From Komagataeibacter sp. FNDCF1 (GTDB lineage: Bacteria; Pseudomonadota; Alphaproteobacteria; Acetobacterales; Acetobacteraceae): a stretch of DNA of 64,000 nt. The position numbers and the translations under genes were made by a program. Shown here piece after piece: positions 44,546 to 53,841 of this stretch. The notes under the pieces are model-generated. The model ran no database searches, was not told the DNA's origin, and saw nothing but the letters and a program-made list of their open reading frames with translations. The stretch is from assembly GCF_021295335.1 (NCBI RefSeq), contig NZ_JAIWOT010000001.1, forward strand, positions 437,001-501,000. The letters run 5' to 3'. Each line of letters opens with the position of its first letter. The stretch's first letter is position 1.

Positions 44546-47017
44546 TCAGAACTGTGCGGAAACCGAACCGAAGAATTCACGCGGTGCGGCTACGTACAGG
44601 TTTGCGTTGTCATCGCCGCTGACACTTGCGGCGCCATAGATACCGCCGATGTAGTTCTTGTTGAACAGGTTGGTGATGCCGAACGTGGCCTTGATGTTCT
44701 GGGCAAATCCGACCTTGCCGAAGTTGTAGCTGCCGTTGAGGTTGGAGGTCCAGTACGCGGGGATGTACTCGTCGTTGGTGTAGGTCATCGCCCGGCGGCT
44801 GGTATAGGTCACGTTGAAGTTGAACATGGCCCGGTGCCAGTTATAGGTCAGGTTCGCCTTGTACATGAACTTGGGGTAGTAGACCTGGTGCTTGCCCTTC
44901 AGGCTGATGCTGGTCCCGGCATTGGCAATGCTGCCTTCGTAAACCGCATTGTTCCAGCTGAAGCTGTTGGAGATTTCCAGCCCGTGCACGGGGCGGATCA
45001 CGCCCATGACATCGGCGCCGTTCATGGTTTCACGCCCGACATTCGCCACGGCACCAAAGGTATTGCCGGTGGCGCCTTCGGTCACGGTTGCAATACGGTT
45101 GTAGTAGTCGGTGTGATAGAAATCGACGCTGCCGCTGAACAGGTTGGAATTGTAGCGGTATCCCACGACATAGTTCCATGTCCGTTCGGGCTTCAGGCTG
45201 TTCTTGTTGGCATCGAACACCGACTGCGCGGATATGGAAGAGGAGCCAAGCCCGCCCCAGATGGTGCCGGAACTGCTCTGCTGCCCGTAATCATAGGCGC
45301 GCATGTTTTCCGCGATATCGAAATACACTTCATGGTGGTCTTTGAAGTGATAATCGAAATTGAAGTGGGGCAGGAAGGCATTGGCCGCCGTCATGCTGCC
45401 CGATGCGGGATGGCTGTAATATGTGTTCCAGTTGGAATACAGCGCGGTGTTATCGACCTTCGTGCCACCATGCGTATCCTGCAGCAGCGAACGGAACCCG
45501 GCGCTGACCGTCATGCCCGGAATGATGTGATACGTGTCCTGCAGGTAGAACTGGAACGTGTTGGTATTGAATGAATCCGAGTACCATGTAGCCGCTTCAG
45601 ATGACTTGAAGGCGCCAAGCGAGGGGTGTGCCGCATCCACGCCATCTTCATACATGCGCATGGGATAGTTGAAGGAATTGTTTTCGTACCAGATGCCGGT
45701 CTGGATGTCGTTGTCATGCACCTTGATGTTGAAGCTCTGGGTAAAGCCGATACGACGGACATCGGGGTGACCGGCTTCAAGCGCCATGTCAACACCGCTG
45801 GTGGGTGATCTCAGGAAGGGATTGCTGCCGTTATAGTCACCGTTGGAGACATGCGCATAGCCGACCGTTTTGGATGTCACGTTGTGGAACAGCTCGAACT
45901 CACCCGTGATGGCGGACAGGTAGTTACGCTGTGACTGCGTGCCATCATAGGCATAATCGCCAATCTCGTCCGGTGTCAGGATACCCTGCAGACTGGCGGG
46001 AACGGTACCGACCTGGGCGTTCTGCGCGTATTCCTTGGCCAGGGCGTAATTGGGCTTGAGGTATGTGGCGTCACGCCCCATTTTCCGCCAGATGTTCTTG
46101 GTCAGGCCCATGTAGTTGTACTGGGCAAAATCCGAATAATCGAAAATCGCGGTAATCTTGCCACGGTCGCCCACCGGCTGGACCAGCTTGAAGTTGGCCT
46201 GCAGTTCCTGCTGGTCGCCATAGCCTTTCCACAGGTTCTGGTCGGTGCGGGCGAAGGAGGCATAGAACTTGGTGCCGGTCGAATTCAGTACGCCACTGTC
46301 CACGCGTGCAAAGGTACGGAATGCGTTGTAGCTGCCGAATGTCTGGCCAATGCGCCCGCCCGCCTTGTTCCTGGGGTCGGATGAGGTATAGGTCAGTGCG
46401 CCGCCCAGCGTCTGGGCCGATGGCGTGTCCAGCGCTCCGGCACCCTGGGACACGGTCATGCCGGCCACGTTTTCCTGGATTTCCATCTGGTCGACACTCA
46501 GGCCATTCCAGTTATGGAAACCCTGCCCGCCCATGGGGATGCCATCGAGCGTCGCACCCAGCTGTGACTGGTTGAAGCCACGCACATAGAGCGTGTTCGC
46601 CACCGTATCGAGGCCGAATGCGTCATCCGAAGCAAAGTTGGCCCCCGGGGTGGTCAGGGCCAGGATCTGGTTCGGGCTCGTGCCCTCGACAAAATGATCC
46701 ATCTGCTCGCGCGTTACGGCCTGCACTGCATTATGGGTGCGTACGCGGCCCACGCTTACACGCAGGTTTTCCGGCGTGGCGGATGCCGCCACGGGGCCTG
46801 TATCATGGCGGGGCTGCGCGCGTGTGGCGGTCCGTGCGCGGGCTGGTGCCGTATTGGCCCGGTGGGGGCGGTGCGGCGCTGGCGTGGCCGTGGTGTCATC
46901 CGCCTGTGTCGCAGCGATTGCGGCAGGCCCGACAGACAGAAGCCACACGAATGCGGATCCTGCCAGCAAGGGGCGCCGAGCCAGCCGTCGTCTTTCCTGC
47001 CTTGTGGTATGTGGCAT
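44546..47017 (-). CDS. TonB-dependent outer-membrane receptor
   Basis: 823 aa from the ATG at 47017 (GGAAG upstream). Signal peptide with AGSAFVWLLSVGPAAIAA. A Pro/Ala/Arg-rich linker precedes the plug: VAGMTVSQGAGALDTPSAQT and TLYVRGFNQSQLGATLDGIP match the plug domain. The barrel ends VAAPREFFGSVSAQF with the terminal Phe. No STN signalling domain, so it is a transporter only. The ligand is unknown. It has no Fur box in its promoter region, and its divergent neighbour is a peptide/ester hydrolase-POT operon, so a peptide or antibiotic-like ligand is at least as likely as a siderophore. Confidence 0.92.
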   Translation of the reverse strand: MPHTTRQERRRLARRPLLAGSAFVWLLSVGPAAIAATQADDTTATPAPHRPHRANTAPARARTATRAQPRHDTGPVAASATPENLRVSVGRVRTHNAVQAVTREQMDHFVEGTSPNQILALTTPGANFASDDAFGLDTVANTLYVRGFNQSQLGATLDGIPMGGQGFHNWNGLSVDQMEIQENVAGMTVSQGAGALDTPSAQTLGGALTYTSSDPRNKAGGRIGQTFGSYNAFRTFARVDSGVLNSTGTKFYASFARTDQNLWKGYGDQQELQANFKLVQPVGDRGKITAIFDYSDFAQYNYMGLTKNIWRKMGRDATYLKPNYALAKEYAQNAQVGTVPASLQGILTPDEIGDYAYDGTQSQRNYLSAITGEFELFHNVTSKTVGYAHVSNGDYNGSNPFLRSPTSGVDMALEAGHPDVRRIGFTQSFNIKVHDNDIQTGIWYENNSFNYPMRMYEDGVDAAHPSLGAFKSSEAATWYSDSFNTNTFQFYLQDTYHIIPGMTVSAGFRSLLQDTHGGTKVDNTALYSNWNTYYSHPASGSMTAANAFLPHFNFDYHFKDHHEVYFDIAENMRAYDYGQQSSSGTIWGGLGSSSISAQSVFDANKNSLKPERTWNYVVGYRYNSNLFSGSVDFYHTDYYNRIATVTEGATGNTFGAVANVGRETMNGADVMGVIRPVHGLEISNSFSWNNAVYEGSIANAGTSISLKGKHQVYYPKFMYKANLTYNWHRAMFNFNVTYTSRRAMTYTNDEYIPAYWTSNLNGSYNFGKVGFAQNIKATFGITNLFNKNYIGGIYGAASVSGDDNANLYVAAPREFFGSVSAQF

Positions 47018-47909
47018 CAAAGGAACTTCCCGATCGCACCTGACGGCACGGAACGTGCGGGCACGTTCATGTCCGTGTCGTCATGTTGTTGATATTCACA
47101 CCGCGCGGGATGGATGACGTAAATGCCGTGTTCATTCTTCCCCCCGGACAGCCGGGGCGGTTCGGCCGCCGGCTGCTGCAATGTGCTTTCCATTGCGTTT
47201 CATTACAGTATCCGAAAGGAAAAGATTCAATGCTGAAAAGGAAACGTACCACATGTCAGTATTTAATGTGGTTCAAAAGCAACAGATAGTATGTTTTATT
47301 TTAAAGTAAAGTTTGTTTACGGCTAAATTGTATACCATATTCATATTGCACGAAAAAAATTAGGCGACACGGATTATTTTTATATATTCCAAAATCCCGG
47401 TTTGTGAATTTAATATTATATCTTTGCGACAGGGGTTGACGAAACATAAAGCCCAAACTGCGCAGGAGAAGACTAAACATTAAGGGAATCGGTCTATTAT
47501 GCATGGCAATATATCCATGTAATCGGGACCCGCGAGCGAATGAAAAAATGAAATGTGATCACTGCCGCCGCAACCGTGGTGTCAGGGTTCGTCCGTCATC
47601 ATGCGCGTAATGCGCAGCCTGAGCCGGGATGGAATGCGGCGGGCGGAGAACGTTTTATTTCTTGTTATGTTAAGTTGAATAAAACCGAAACGGTTACGGG
47701 CCCGTCCAGATGTAAAAAACGTTACGATACTGCTCATGTCCGCATGGTTTCATGGTGGTGGCGACGACTGTCCGGCCGTGGCGGTCGTGCCTCCGTGGAT
47801 CGGATACTGTACTTTTTTACTGTCAGCCGGCTTGGGAACAGGTCGGGAGCATGTATGATCAGGGGCAGCATAAATAATACCGTCTTGGTCATTGTGGAGT
47901 GGTACTGAA
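47018..47909. other. Long divergent intergenic region, no supported gene
   Basis: 892 bp between the TonB receptor and the ester hydrolase gene. It is AT-rich at 47270-47480. A small inverted repeat GTAAA/TTTAC (around 47310-47325) is visible. Open frames such as 47555-47908 plus have no family pattern. Promoters of both flanking genes must lie here. Confidence 0.5.
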
Positions 47910-49880
47910 GTGAAACGGCTTTCCTGGCGGCGCCTGCCGTCACTGGCGATCATGATGGTTGCGTGCGTCTCCTCCGGCGCACTGGCGGCTCAGGCCCCTG
48001 CGGCTGCGGATACTTCATCGCTGAGCGTACAGACCGGGAGCGATATTCCCGCACAGGTGACTTTTCCCACCGCCGCACGCAACTATATCAAGCGCGACGT
48101 GATGATCCCGATGCGCGATGGTGTGAAACTGCATACGGTCATTGTCATCCCCAGAGACGCGGCCAATGCCCCCATGCTGCTGACGCGTACGCCCTATCAT
48201 GCCTCCCAGCGTGCCAACCGTATCCCCGACGCACCCGATATCCGCTCCATCCTGCCACAGGGCGATGATGCGTTTGTCGAGGCGGGCTATATCCGCATAT
48301 TCCAGGATATCCGGGGCAAATACGGGTCGGAGGGGGATTATGTCATGACCCGTCCGCCCCGTGGCCCGCTCAACCCGACAAAAACCGACGAGACCACCGA
48401 TGCGTGGGACACGATCGAATGGCTGGTCCACAACGTGCCGCAAAGCAACGGGCGCGTGGGTATGCTCGGTTCCTCCTACGAAGGCTTCACGGTGGTCATG
48501 GCGCTGCTTGACCCCCATCCGGCACTGAAGGTAACCGCACCCGAAAGCCCCATGGTCGATGGCTGGATGGGCGATGACTGGTACCATTACGGCGCGTTCC
48601 GTCAGGGGGGGCTGGATTACTTTACCGACCAGATGACCATGCGCGGCGAAGGCAGCCCCATCCCGCGTGTCGATCATGATGACTACACCAATTTCCTCAA
48701 CGCGGGTTCGGCGGGTCAGTTCGCGCATGATGCGGGGCTGGACCAGTTCCCGTGGTGGCAGCGCATGCTGGCCCACCCGGCCTATGATGCATTCTGGCAG
48801 CAGCAGGCGCTTGACCACCTGCTGGCCCGGCGCAGGGCCAGCGTGCCGATGCTGTGGGAACAGGGACTGTGGGACCAGGAGGACATGTGGGGCGCGATCC
48901 ATTCGTGGCAGGCGCTGCAGGCGGCAGGACCCGACGTGCCCAACGTGCTGGTCATGGGGCCGTGGCGGCACAGCCAGGTGAACTATAACGGGTCGGCCCT
49001 GGGGCCGCTGCAGTGGAATGGTGATACCGCATCGCAGTTCCGTCACGACGTGCTGCGCCCGTTCTTTGACCAGTACCTGCGCCCGGGTGCGGCCCCCGTT
49101 CACCTGCCGCAGGCCATCATCTACAACACGGGTGAAAACCACTGGGATTATATCGACCAGTGGCCGAAGGCGTGCGAGGCACACTGCACCCATCCCCTGC
49201 AACCCTTCTTCATGCAGGCGGAGCATGGGCTTTCCACCCGCAGGCCCACCCAGTCCGTGCAGGGTGGGCAGGGGATGGATCAGTACGTATCCGACCCGGC
49301 GCACCCGGTGCCCTTCGTGCCACGCCCATTTGCCTTCCCCACCGATTCAGACCGATGGAAGGCATGGCTGGTGCAGGACCAGCGCTTTGCCGAAAGCAGG
49401 CCCGATGTGCTGACCTATGAAACCCCGGTGCTGACCGCGCCCGTCAGGGTAAGCGGCGTGCCGGTGGCCGATCTGTACGCGGCAACGACCGGGTCGGATG
49501 CCGACTGGGTGGTCAAGGTGATTGATGTCAATCCGCCGACCACTGCCGACCGCCCCGAAATGGGGGGGTATGAACTGGCAGTTTCCATGGATATATTCCG
49601 TGGCCGCTACCGGCAGGGTTTTGACAGGCCTGCGGCCATAACCCCCGGCGCGGTCATGCAGTACCGCTTCACGCTGCCTGCGGTGAACCATGTGTTTGAA
49701 CCGGGGCACCGGATCATGGTCCAGATCCAGTCCAGCCAGTTCCCGCTTTATGACCGTAATCCGCAGAAATTCGTCCCCAACATCCTGCAGGCACGCAGGG
49801 AGGACTATATCACGGCAACCCAGAGCATCTACCGCGACCCGTCGCATGCCACGGCGGTATGGCTGCCGGTGGTGCCCTGA
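47910..49880 (+). CDS. Alpha-amino acid ester hydrolase (CocE/NonD family)
   Basis: 656 aa from the GTG at 47910 (GGAG about 10 nt upstream); a TTG at 47892 would add six residues. Signal peptide: LAIMMVACVSSGALAAQ. The enzyme hydrolyses esters and amides of alpha-amino acids, including acylated beta-lactam side chains. Counting from the GTG, the A. turbidans residues all align: nucleophile Ser189 (GSSYEG), Asp322 and His354 (WDQED, PWRHS) complete the triad, and the carboxylate cluster that binds the alpha-amino group is Asp223, Glu324, Asp325. The family length is about 650-670 aa. A POT peptide transporter follows after 10 nt, so products probably enter the cell as amino acids or small peptides. 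Confidence 0.93.
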   Translation: MKRLSWRRLPSLAIMMVACVSSGALAAQAPAAADTSSLSVQTGSDIPAQVTFPTAARNYIKRDVMIPMRDGVKLHTVIVIPRDAANAPMLLTRTPYHASQRANRIPDAPDIRSILPQGDDAFVEAGYIRIFQDIRGKYGSEGDYVMTRPPRGPLNPTKTDETTDAWDTIEWLVHNVPQSNGRVGMLGSSYEGFTVVMALLDPHPALKVTAPESPMVDGWMGDDWYHYGAFRQGGLDYFTDQMTMRGEGSPIPRVDHDDYTNFLNAGSAGQFAHDAGLDQFPWWQRMLAHPAYDAFWQQQALDHLLARRRASVPMLWEQGLWDQEDMWGAIHSWQALQAAGPDVPNVLVMGPWRHSQVNYNGSALGPLQWNGDTASQFRHDVLRPFFDQYLRPGAAPVHLPQAIIYNTGENHWDYIDQWPKACEAHCTHPLQPFFMQAEHGLSTRRPTQSVQGGQGMDQYVSDPAHPVPFVPRPFAFPTDSDRWKAWLVQDQRFAESRPDVLTYETPVLTAPVRVSGVPVADLYAATTGSDADWVVKVIDVNPPTTADRPEMGGYELAVSMDIFRGRYRQGFDRPAAITPGAVMQYRFTLPAVNHVFEPGHRIMVQIQSSQFPLYDRNPQKFVPNILQARREDYITATQSIYRDPSHATAVWLPVVP

Positions 49881-49890
49881 GCGCTGCACG

Positions 49891-51393
49891 ATGGACGACC
49901 ACACCGGTAAAGCCGGCCTGAGCCCCGCAGGCCGGTCCGCTGCCTTCCACGTCGTGCTGGCGATAGAGATATGGGAGAGATTCGGCTTCTATGGCATGCA
50001 GGCGATCCTGCTGCTGTACATGATCCAGAAACTGGGCATGCAGGATACGCAGGCCAACATGCTGTGGGGCAGTTTTGCCGCCATGACCTATGCCGCCCCG
50101 GTTGTGGGCGGCTGGCTGGGTGACCGGGTTCTGGGGTCGCGGCGCACGATGGTGGCGGGCGGTATCGTGCTGGCGGCGGGCTACCTGCTGCTTGGCATGA
50201 TGAGCGGCACCGCGCATGCCCTGTTTGCAGGCATGGCGATCATTGCGGTGGGCAACGGCCTGTTCAAGCCCAATTCGTGCAACATGGTGAACATCATATA
50301 CCGCGGGCAGGACCGGAAGCTGGATGTGGCGTTCACGATTTACTACATGTCGGTCAATATCGGTTCCACGTTTTCGCTGTTTCTTGTCCCCCTCGTGCAG
50401 CAGTCCTATGGCTGGGGGGCGGCTTTCATGTCCTGTGGCGCGGGGCTGGCGCTGGGTGTCGCGGGGTATTTCATCCGCCACCGGCGGCTGGGGACTGTCG
50501 GCACCATCCCCGATTTTCGGCCCGTCCCCTGGCGGCACGGGCTGATGGTGGCCGTGGGCGCGGCGGTGGTGGTCGCGCTGATGGCGCGCGTTTTTGCTTC
50601 CGCCTCCATACAGGGGGTGCTGGTCATCGCATCCGGCGTGGTGATCATGCTGGCATGGGCGGGCGTGTATGCGCGGGCCGCAGCGCATGAGCGGCCGGGG
50701 CTACGGATCATGTTCCTGCTGACGTTCGAGGTCGCGCTGTATTTCGTGTTCTACCAGCAGATGGTGACATCGCTGACCCTGTTTGCGCTGCGTAACGTGG
50801 GCAAGGAATTCACGCTGTTCGGCCTGCATCTCTTTTCCATGTCGGCCGGACAGTTCCAGGCGTTCAACCCGCTATGGATCATGCTGGGTACACCCCTGCT
50901 GATCATGATCTACAACTGGCTGGGGCGGCGCGATGCGGATATTGGCATCGCGGGGAAGTTCGTCATTGGCTTTGCCTGCGTTACCCTTTCGTTCCTTGTG
51001 TGGTGGCTTAGTGCGGTACTGGCTCCTTCCAGCCATGTCTCGCCATGGGTGATGTTGCTGGGGTACGGCCCGCTTTCGGTCGGGGAACTCATGATCAACA
51101 GCCTGGGGCTTGCGGCCATTGCGCGCTATGTGCCCGTGCGGATCAGCGCGTTCATGGCTGGGTGCTATTATGTGCTGATCGGGTTTGCCATGTATGTTGG
51201 CAGTATCGTCGCGAACATGGCGGCGGTGGACAATGCACAGGGACTGGACGCGGCCCGGACGCTCCTGATCTATGGCGCGCTGTTCCGGACGCTTGCCTTC
51301 ATGGCGGGCGGGGCGACTGTTGTGTTCGCCCTCCTGCTGCCGGTGGTCCGGCGGTGGGAGCAGGCCAACGCCTGCGCCCGGAAGCAGGCATGA
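49891..51393 (+). CDS. POT/PTR2 family proton-coupled peptide transporter
   Basis: 500 aa from the ATG at 49891; a longer frame from 49690 overlaps the previous gene and is unlikely. The POT signature ExxERFxYYG appears as EIWERFGFYG at residues 26-35. About 12-14 membrane segments. The second motif GNGLFKPNSCNMVNIIY and the third FYQQMVTSL are typical. It imports di- and tripeptides with protons. Its position 10 nt after the amino acid ester hydrolase indicates one transcript and a shared role in amino-acid or peptide scavenging. Confidence 0.92.
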   Translation: MDDHTGKAGLSPAGRSAAFHVVLAIEIWERFGFYGMQAILLLYMIQKLGMQDTQANMLWGSFAAMTYAAPVVGGWLGDRVLGSRRTMVAGGIVLAAGYLLLGMMSGTAHALFAGMAIIAVGNGLFKPNSCNMVNIIYRGQDRKLDVAFTIYYMSVNIGSTFSLFLVPLVQQSYGWGAAFMSCGAGLALGVAGYFIRHRRLGTVGTIPDFRPVPWRHGLMVAVGAAVVVALMARVFASASIQGVLVIASGVVIMLAWAGVYARAAAHERPGLRIMFLLTFEVALYFVFYQQMVTSLTLFALRNVGKEFTLFGLHLFSMSAGQFQAFNPLWIMLGTPLLIMIYNWLGRRDADIGIAGKFVIGFACVTLSFLVWWLSAVLAPSSHVSPWVMLLGYGPLSVGELMINSLGLAAIARYVPVRISAFMAGCYYVLIGFAMYVGSIVANMAAVDNAQGLDAARTLLIYGALFRTLAFMAGGATVVFALLLPVVRRWEQANACARKQA

Positions 51394-51470
51394 CCATTCC
51401 GAAGCAGGGACGGGCATGGTTTTCATAAAGGTGTAACCCGCCCACCGCCTGCCTGTGCTAAGGGTGCGCG

Positions 51471-52223
51471 ATGAGATGGATCTGGATGGCGGCGGCCCTC
51501 ATGCTGGCCTGCGTCGCGGCTGGCACGGTAATGGCGGACCCGGACCCCGATGTGCTGTGGCATATCGTGCATGAACGCTGCGATGTGAAGCACCGGGCCC
51601 GGCCTGCCAGCGGACCGTGCGAGGAGACGGATCCACGCGCGGGCTATGCCGTGCTGAAGGACCGGGTCGGGGCCACGCAGTATCTGCTGATTCCGACACG
51701 GCGGATAACCGGCATGGAAGACCCCGCGATCACGCGTGGGGATGCACCCGATTACCTGGCCTATGCTTGGCGGCAGACCGTGCGGGTGAATCGGCGGCTG
51801 CCCCGTGCCCTGCCACCCGAAGACCTGTCCCTTGCCATCAATTCGGCCTATGGCCGCAGCCAGAACCAGCTGCATGTGCATGTCGACTGTATCCGGCCCG
51901 ATGTAAAGGTGGCGCTTCACTGGGCGCTTCCCCGTCTTGGTCCCGGCTGGACGGTACTGCCGCTGGACGGGCATCCCTATCGCGCCCGCCTGCTCACGAC
52001 ACCTGGGCTGGCCGGCGTGCGACCGCTGCGCATGCTGGCGCGCGGGATGACCGATCCCGCGCACGAAATGGGTCGGCATACGCTGGTGGTCGTCGGTATT
52101 GTCCTGCCCGGCGGCCAGCCGGGTTTTGTCATGCTTGATGACCGCGCGGACCCGGATGCCAGTGACCGTGCATCGGGTGAGGAACTGCAGGACCATAGCT
52201 GCAGGATTCAGGAATTCCCCTGA
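51471..52223 (+). CDS. cdh: CDP-diacylglycerol pyrophosphatase
   Basis: 250 aa, the usual family length. A signal or anchor segment (MRWIWMAAALMLACVAAG) opens the protein. The catalytic HIT-like motif is QNQLHVHVDCI in the segment SLAINSAYGRSQNQLHVHVD (about residues 123-142). It cleaves CDP-diacylglycerol to phosphatidate and CMP. Other matching segments are VLWHIVHERCDVKH and YLLIPTRRITGMEDP. It may be on the POT transcript (77-nt gap) or have its own promoter. Confidence 0.88.
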   Translation: MRWIWMAAALMLACVAAGTVMADPDPDVLWHIVHERCDVKHRARPASGPCEETDPRAGYAVLKDRVGATQYLLIPTRRITGMEDPAITRGDAPDYLAYAWRQTVRVNRRLPRALPPEDLSLAINSAYGRSQNQLHVHVDCIRPDVKVALHWALPRLGPGWTVLPLDGHPYRARLLTTPGLAGVRPLRMLARGMTDPAHEMGRHTLVVVGIVLPGGQPGFVMLDDRADPDASDRASGEELQDHSCRIQEFP

Positions 52224-52225
52224 AA

Positions 52226-52258
52226 GGCGGCCCCGGCCGCCAGCAGGAGCGCCTGCTG
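52226..52258 (+). terminator. Two adjacent hairpins after cdh, possible terminator
   Basis: GGCGGCC-CC-GGCCGCC (52226-52241) and CAGCAGG-AGCG-CCTGCTG (52241-52258) lie back to back a few bases after the cdh stop, with a short TTTT only 10 nt further on. Confidence 0.4.
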
Positions 52259-52440
52259 CCGGGCAGGGCTTTTCAGGATGGGTGGGGAATTAGGTGACGT
52301 TCACATTTTCCTGTAGTGTCATAACATAGAACCGGGGCAGGGGATCAGTCGTTTCACAACCCTGTTCCTGCGGGCAGGCGGGTTGCATGCACGCTTCCCC
52401 TGACCTGTGCCGTCCTTATCCACCAATCAGGGAAACATAC

Positions 52441-53241
52441 ATGTCTGGTGTGCATCTTCCATTTTCGGGAAAAGTGGCGCTTGTTACCGGTGCTGCTGGC
52501 AATATCGGCCTGGCGACCGCAAAACGGCTGGCCACCATGGGCGCGGACCTGGCGCTGCTTGACCTGGACCAGGCCAAACTGGAACAGGCGCGCGCAGGGC
52601 TGGACGGTCATGACGTACGCATTACCATCCATACCTGTGACGTAACCGACAGTGCACAGGTAAAGCAGTGTGTCGATACGGTTGTGAGCGAACTGGGACA
52701 GATCGATTTCCTGTTCAACAACGCGGGCTACCAGGGGGCCTTCGCGCCGGTGCAGGACTATCCCGATGCCGATTTTGCCCGTGTGCTCCAGATCAACGTA
52801 TGTGGTGCGTTCCATGTGCTCAAGCACGTGGGCGGGCATATGGTCACGCGTGGCTTCGGGCGGATCGTCAATACCGCGAGCATGGCGGGCGTGCAGGGGC
52901 CGCCGAACATGGCGGCCTATGGTGCGTCCAAGTTCGCCATGGTCGGCCTGACGGAAGTCGCGGCCAAGGACCTTGCGCCATACAACATCCGCGTCAACGC
53001 CATAAGCCCCGCGTTCATGGGGCCGGGGTTCATGTGGGACCGGCAGGTGGAACTGCAGGCCAAGGCGGGAAGCCAGTATTTTTCCACGAACCCTGAAGAA
53101 GTCGCGCGCCAGATGATCGGCAGCATCCCCATGCGGCGCTACGGCAACATTGACGAGATCCCCGGCGTGGTGGCCTTTCTGCTCAGTGATGATTCCAGTT
53201 ACATGACCGGGGTGAACCTGCCGATTTCCGGCGGGATCTGA
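52441..53241 (+). CDS. xdh: NAD-dependent SDR dehydrogenase, xylitol dehydrogenase-like
   Basis: 266 aa from the ATG at 52441 (AGGGAAA upstream). Classical SDR: TGAAGNIGLATA nucleotide loop at residues 16-27, catalytic Ser147, Tyr160 and Lys164 (NTASMAG, AAYGASK). Asp41 in LLDLDQAK favours NAD over NADP. The segments FNNAGYQGAFAPVQDYPDAD and AFMGPGFMWDRQVELQAKAG match Gluconobacter xylitol dehydrogenase as I recall it. It should interconvert xylitol and D-xylulose. No xylulokinase or polyol transporter is in the window. Confidence 0.85.
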   Translation: MSGVHLPFSGKVALVTGAAGNIGLATAKRLATMGADLALLDLDQAKLEQARAGLDGHDVRITIHTCDVTDSAQVKQCVDTVVSELGQIDFLFNNAGYQGAFAPVQDYPDADFARVLQINVCGAFHVLKHVGGHMVTRGFGRIVNTASMAGVQGPPNMAAYGASKFAMVGLTEVAAKDLAPYNIRVNAISPAFMGPGFMWDRQVELQAKAGSQYFSTNPEEVARQMIGSIPMRRYGNIDEIPGVVAFLLSDDSSYMTGVNLPISGGI

Positions 53242-53263
53242 TCCATCCGGTCATGCCGCGCAT

Positions 53264-53758
53264 TCAGAACGCGGCGCAGACCGCCGTAACCACCAGCCCG
53301 ACGGACTGCTGGGCAAAGCGCTGGCGATAGGCCTGCCGGATGGCGTCAAGCCGCGCCGGGAGGTCTGCCGTGGCCGGGGTCACGATCCATACGATACGCG
53401 ACGGTTCGTGGCTGACCTGCCCGCCTGTCCGGTCCTGCCACTGACCATCCCCCCGCAGTACTGTCAGCCCGGCGGGAAAGCGCGGGGTAATGACCTGCCG
53501 TACAAACGTGTTCCATGCATGCGTGCCAATGCGCCCGCCCCCATCGGGGCGACGCAGGCCGAACAGAAGGGTGATTTCAAGTTGTGGCGTCGCTTGCAGC
53601 CCCGTGCAGGACACGGACTGCGCGGGCATGGTGGCGTCAGGCATTCGCGCCTGGCAGGACTGGGTGGCCGGACCGGCCAGCCCTGCCAGCAGTGCAATGA
53701 CGGGCATGCCCCGCAACATCCGTATGAAGCGGGAAGAAGACATGCCTGCTGCTGCCAT
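53264..53758 (-). CDS. DUF3574-type exported protein
   Basis: 164 aa (a start at 53743 is possible). A signal segment SSRFIRMLRGMPVIALLAGL is followed by the DUF3574 pattern: LEITLLFGLRRPDGGGRIGT, RFPAGLTVLRGDGQWQDRTG and EPSRIVWIVTPATADLPARL. Function of the family is unknown. It is convergent with the SDR gene, 22 bp apart. Confidence 0.72.
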   Translation of the reverse strand: MAAAGMSSSRFIRMLRGMPVIALLAGLAGPATQSCQARMPDATMPAQSVSCTGLQATPQLEITLLFGLRRPDGGGRIGTHAWNTFVRQVITPRFPAGLTVLRGDGQWQDRTGGQVSHEPSRIVWIVTPATADLPARLDAIRQAYRQRFAQQSVGLVVTAVCAAF

Positions 53759-53841
53759 GACCGTGTTTTCCTTGCGTACCGTCGTGGATGATCATGGAGC
53801 AGGATAATGGCCCCGCGGGGCCCATGCCAGTTCCGGCTGGC

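Noticed and set aside
47555-47908. 117-codon frame before the ester hydrolase gene
   Set aside because: No domain, irregular composition, overlaps the probable promoter and leader.
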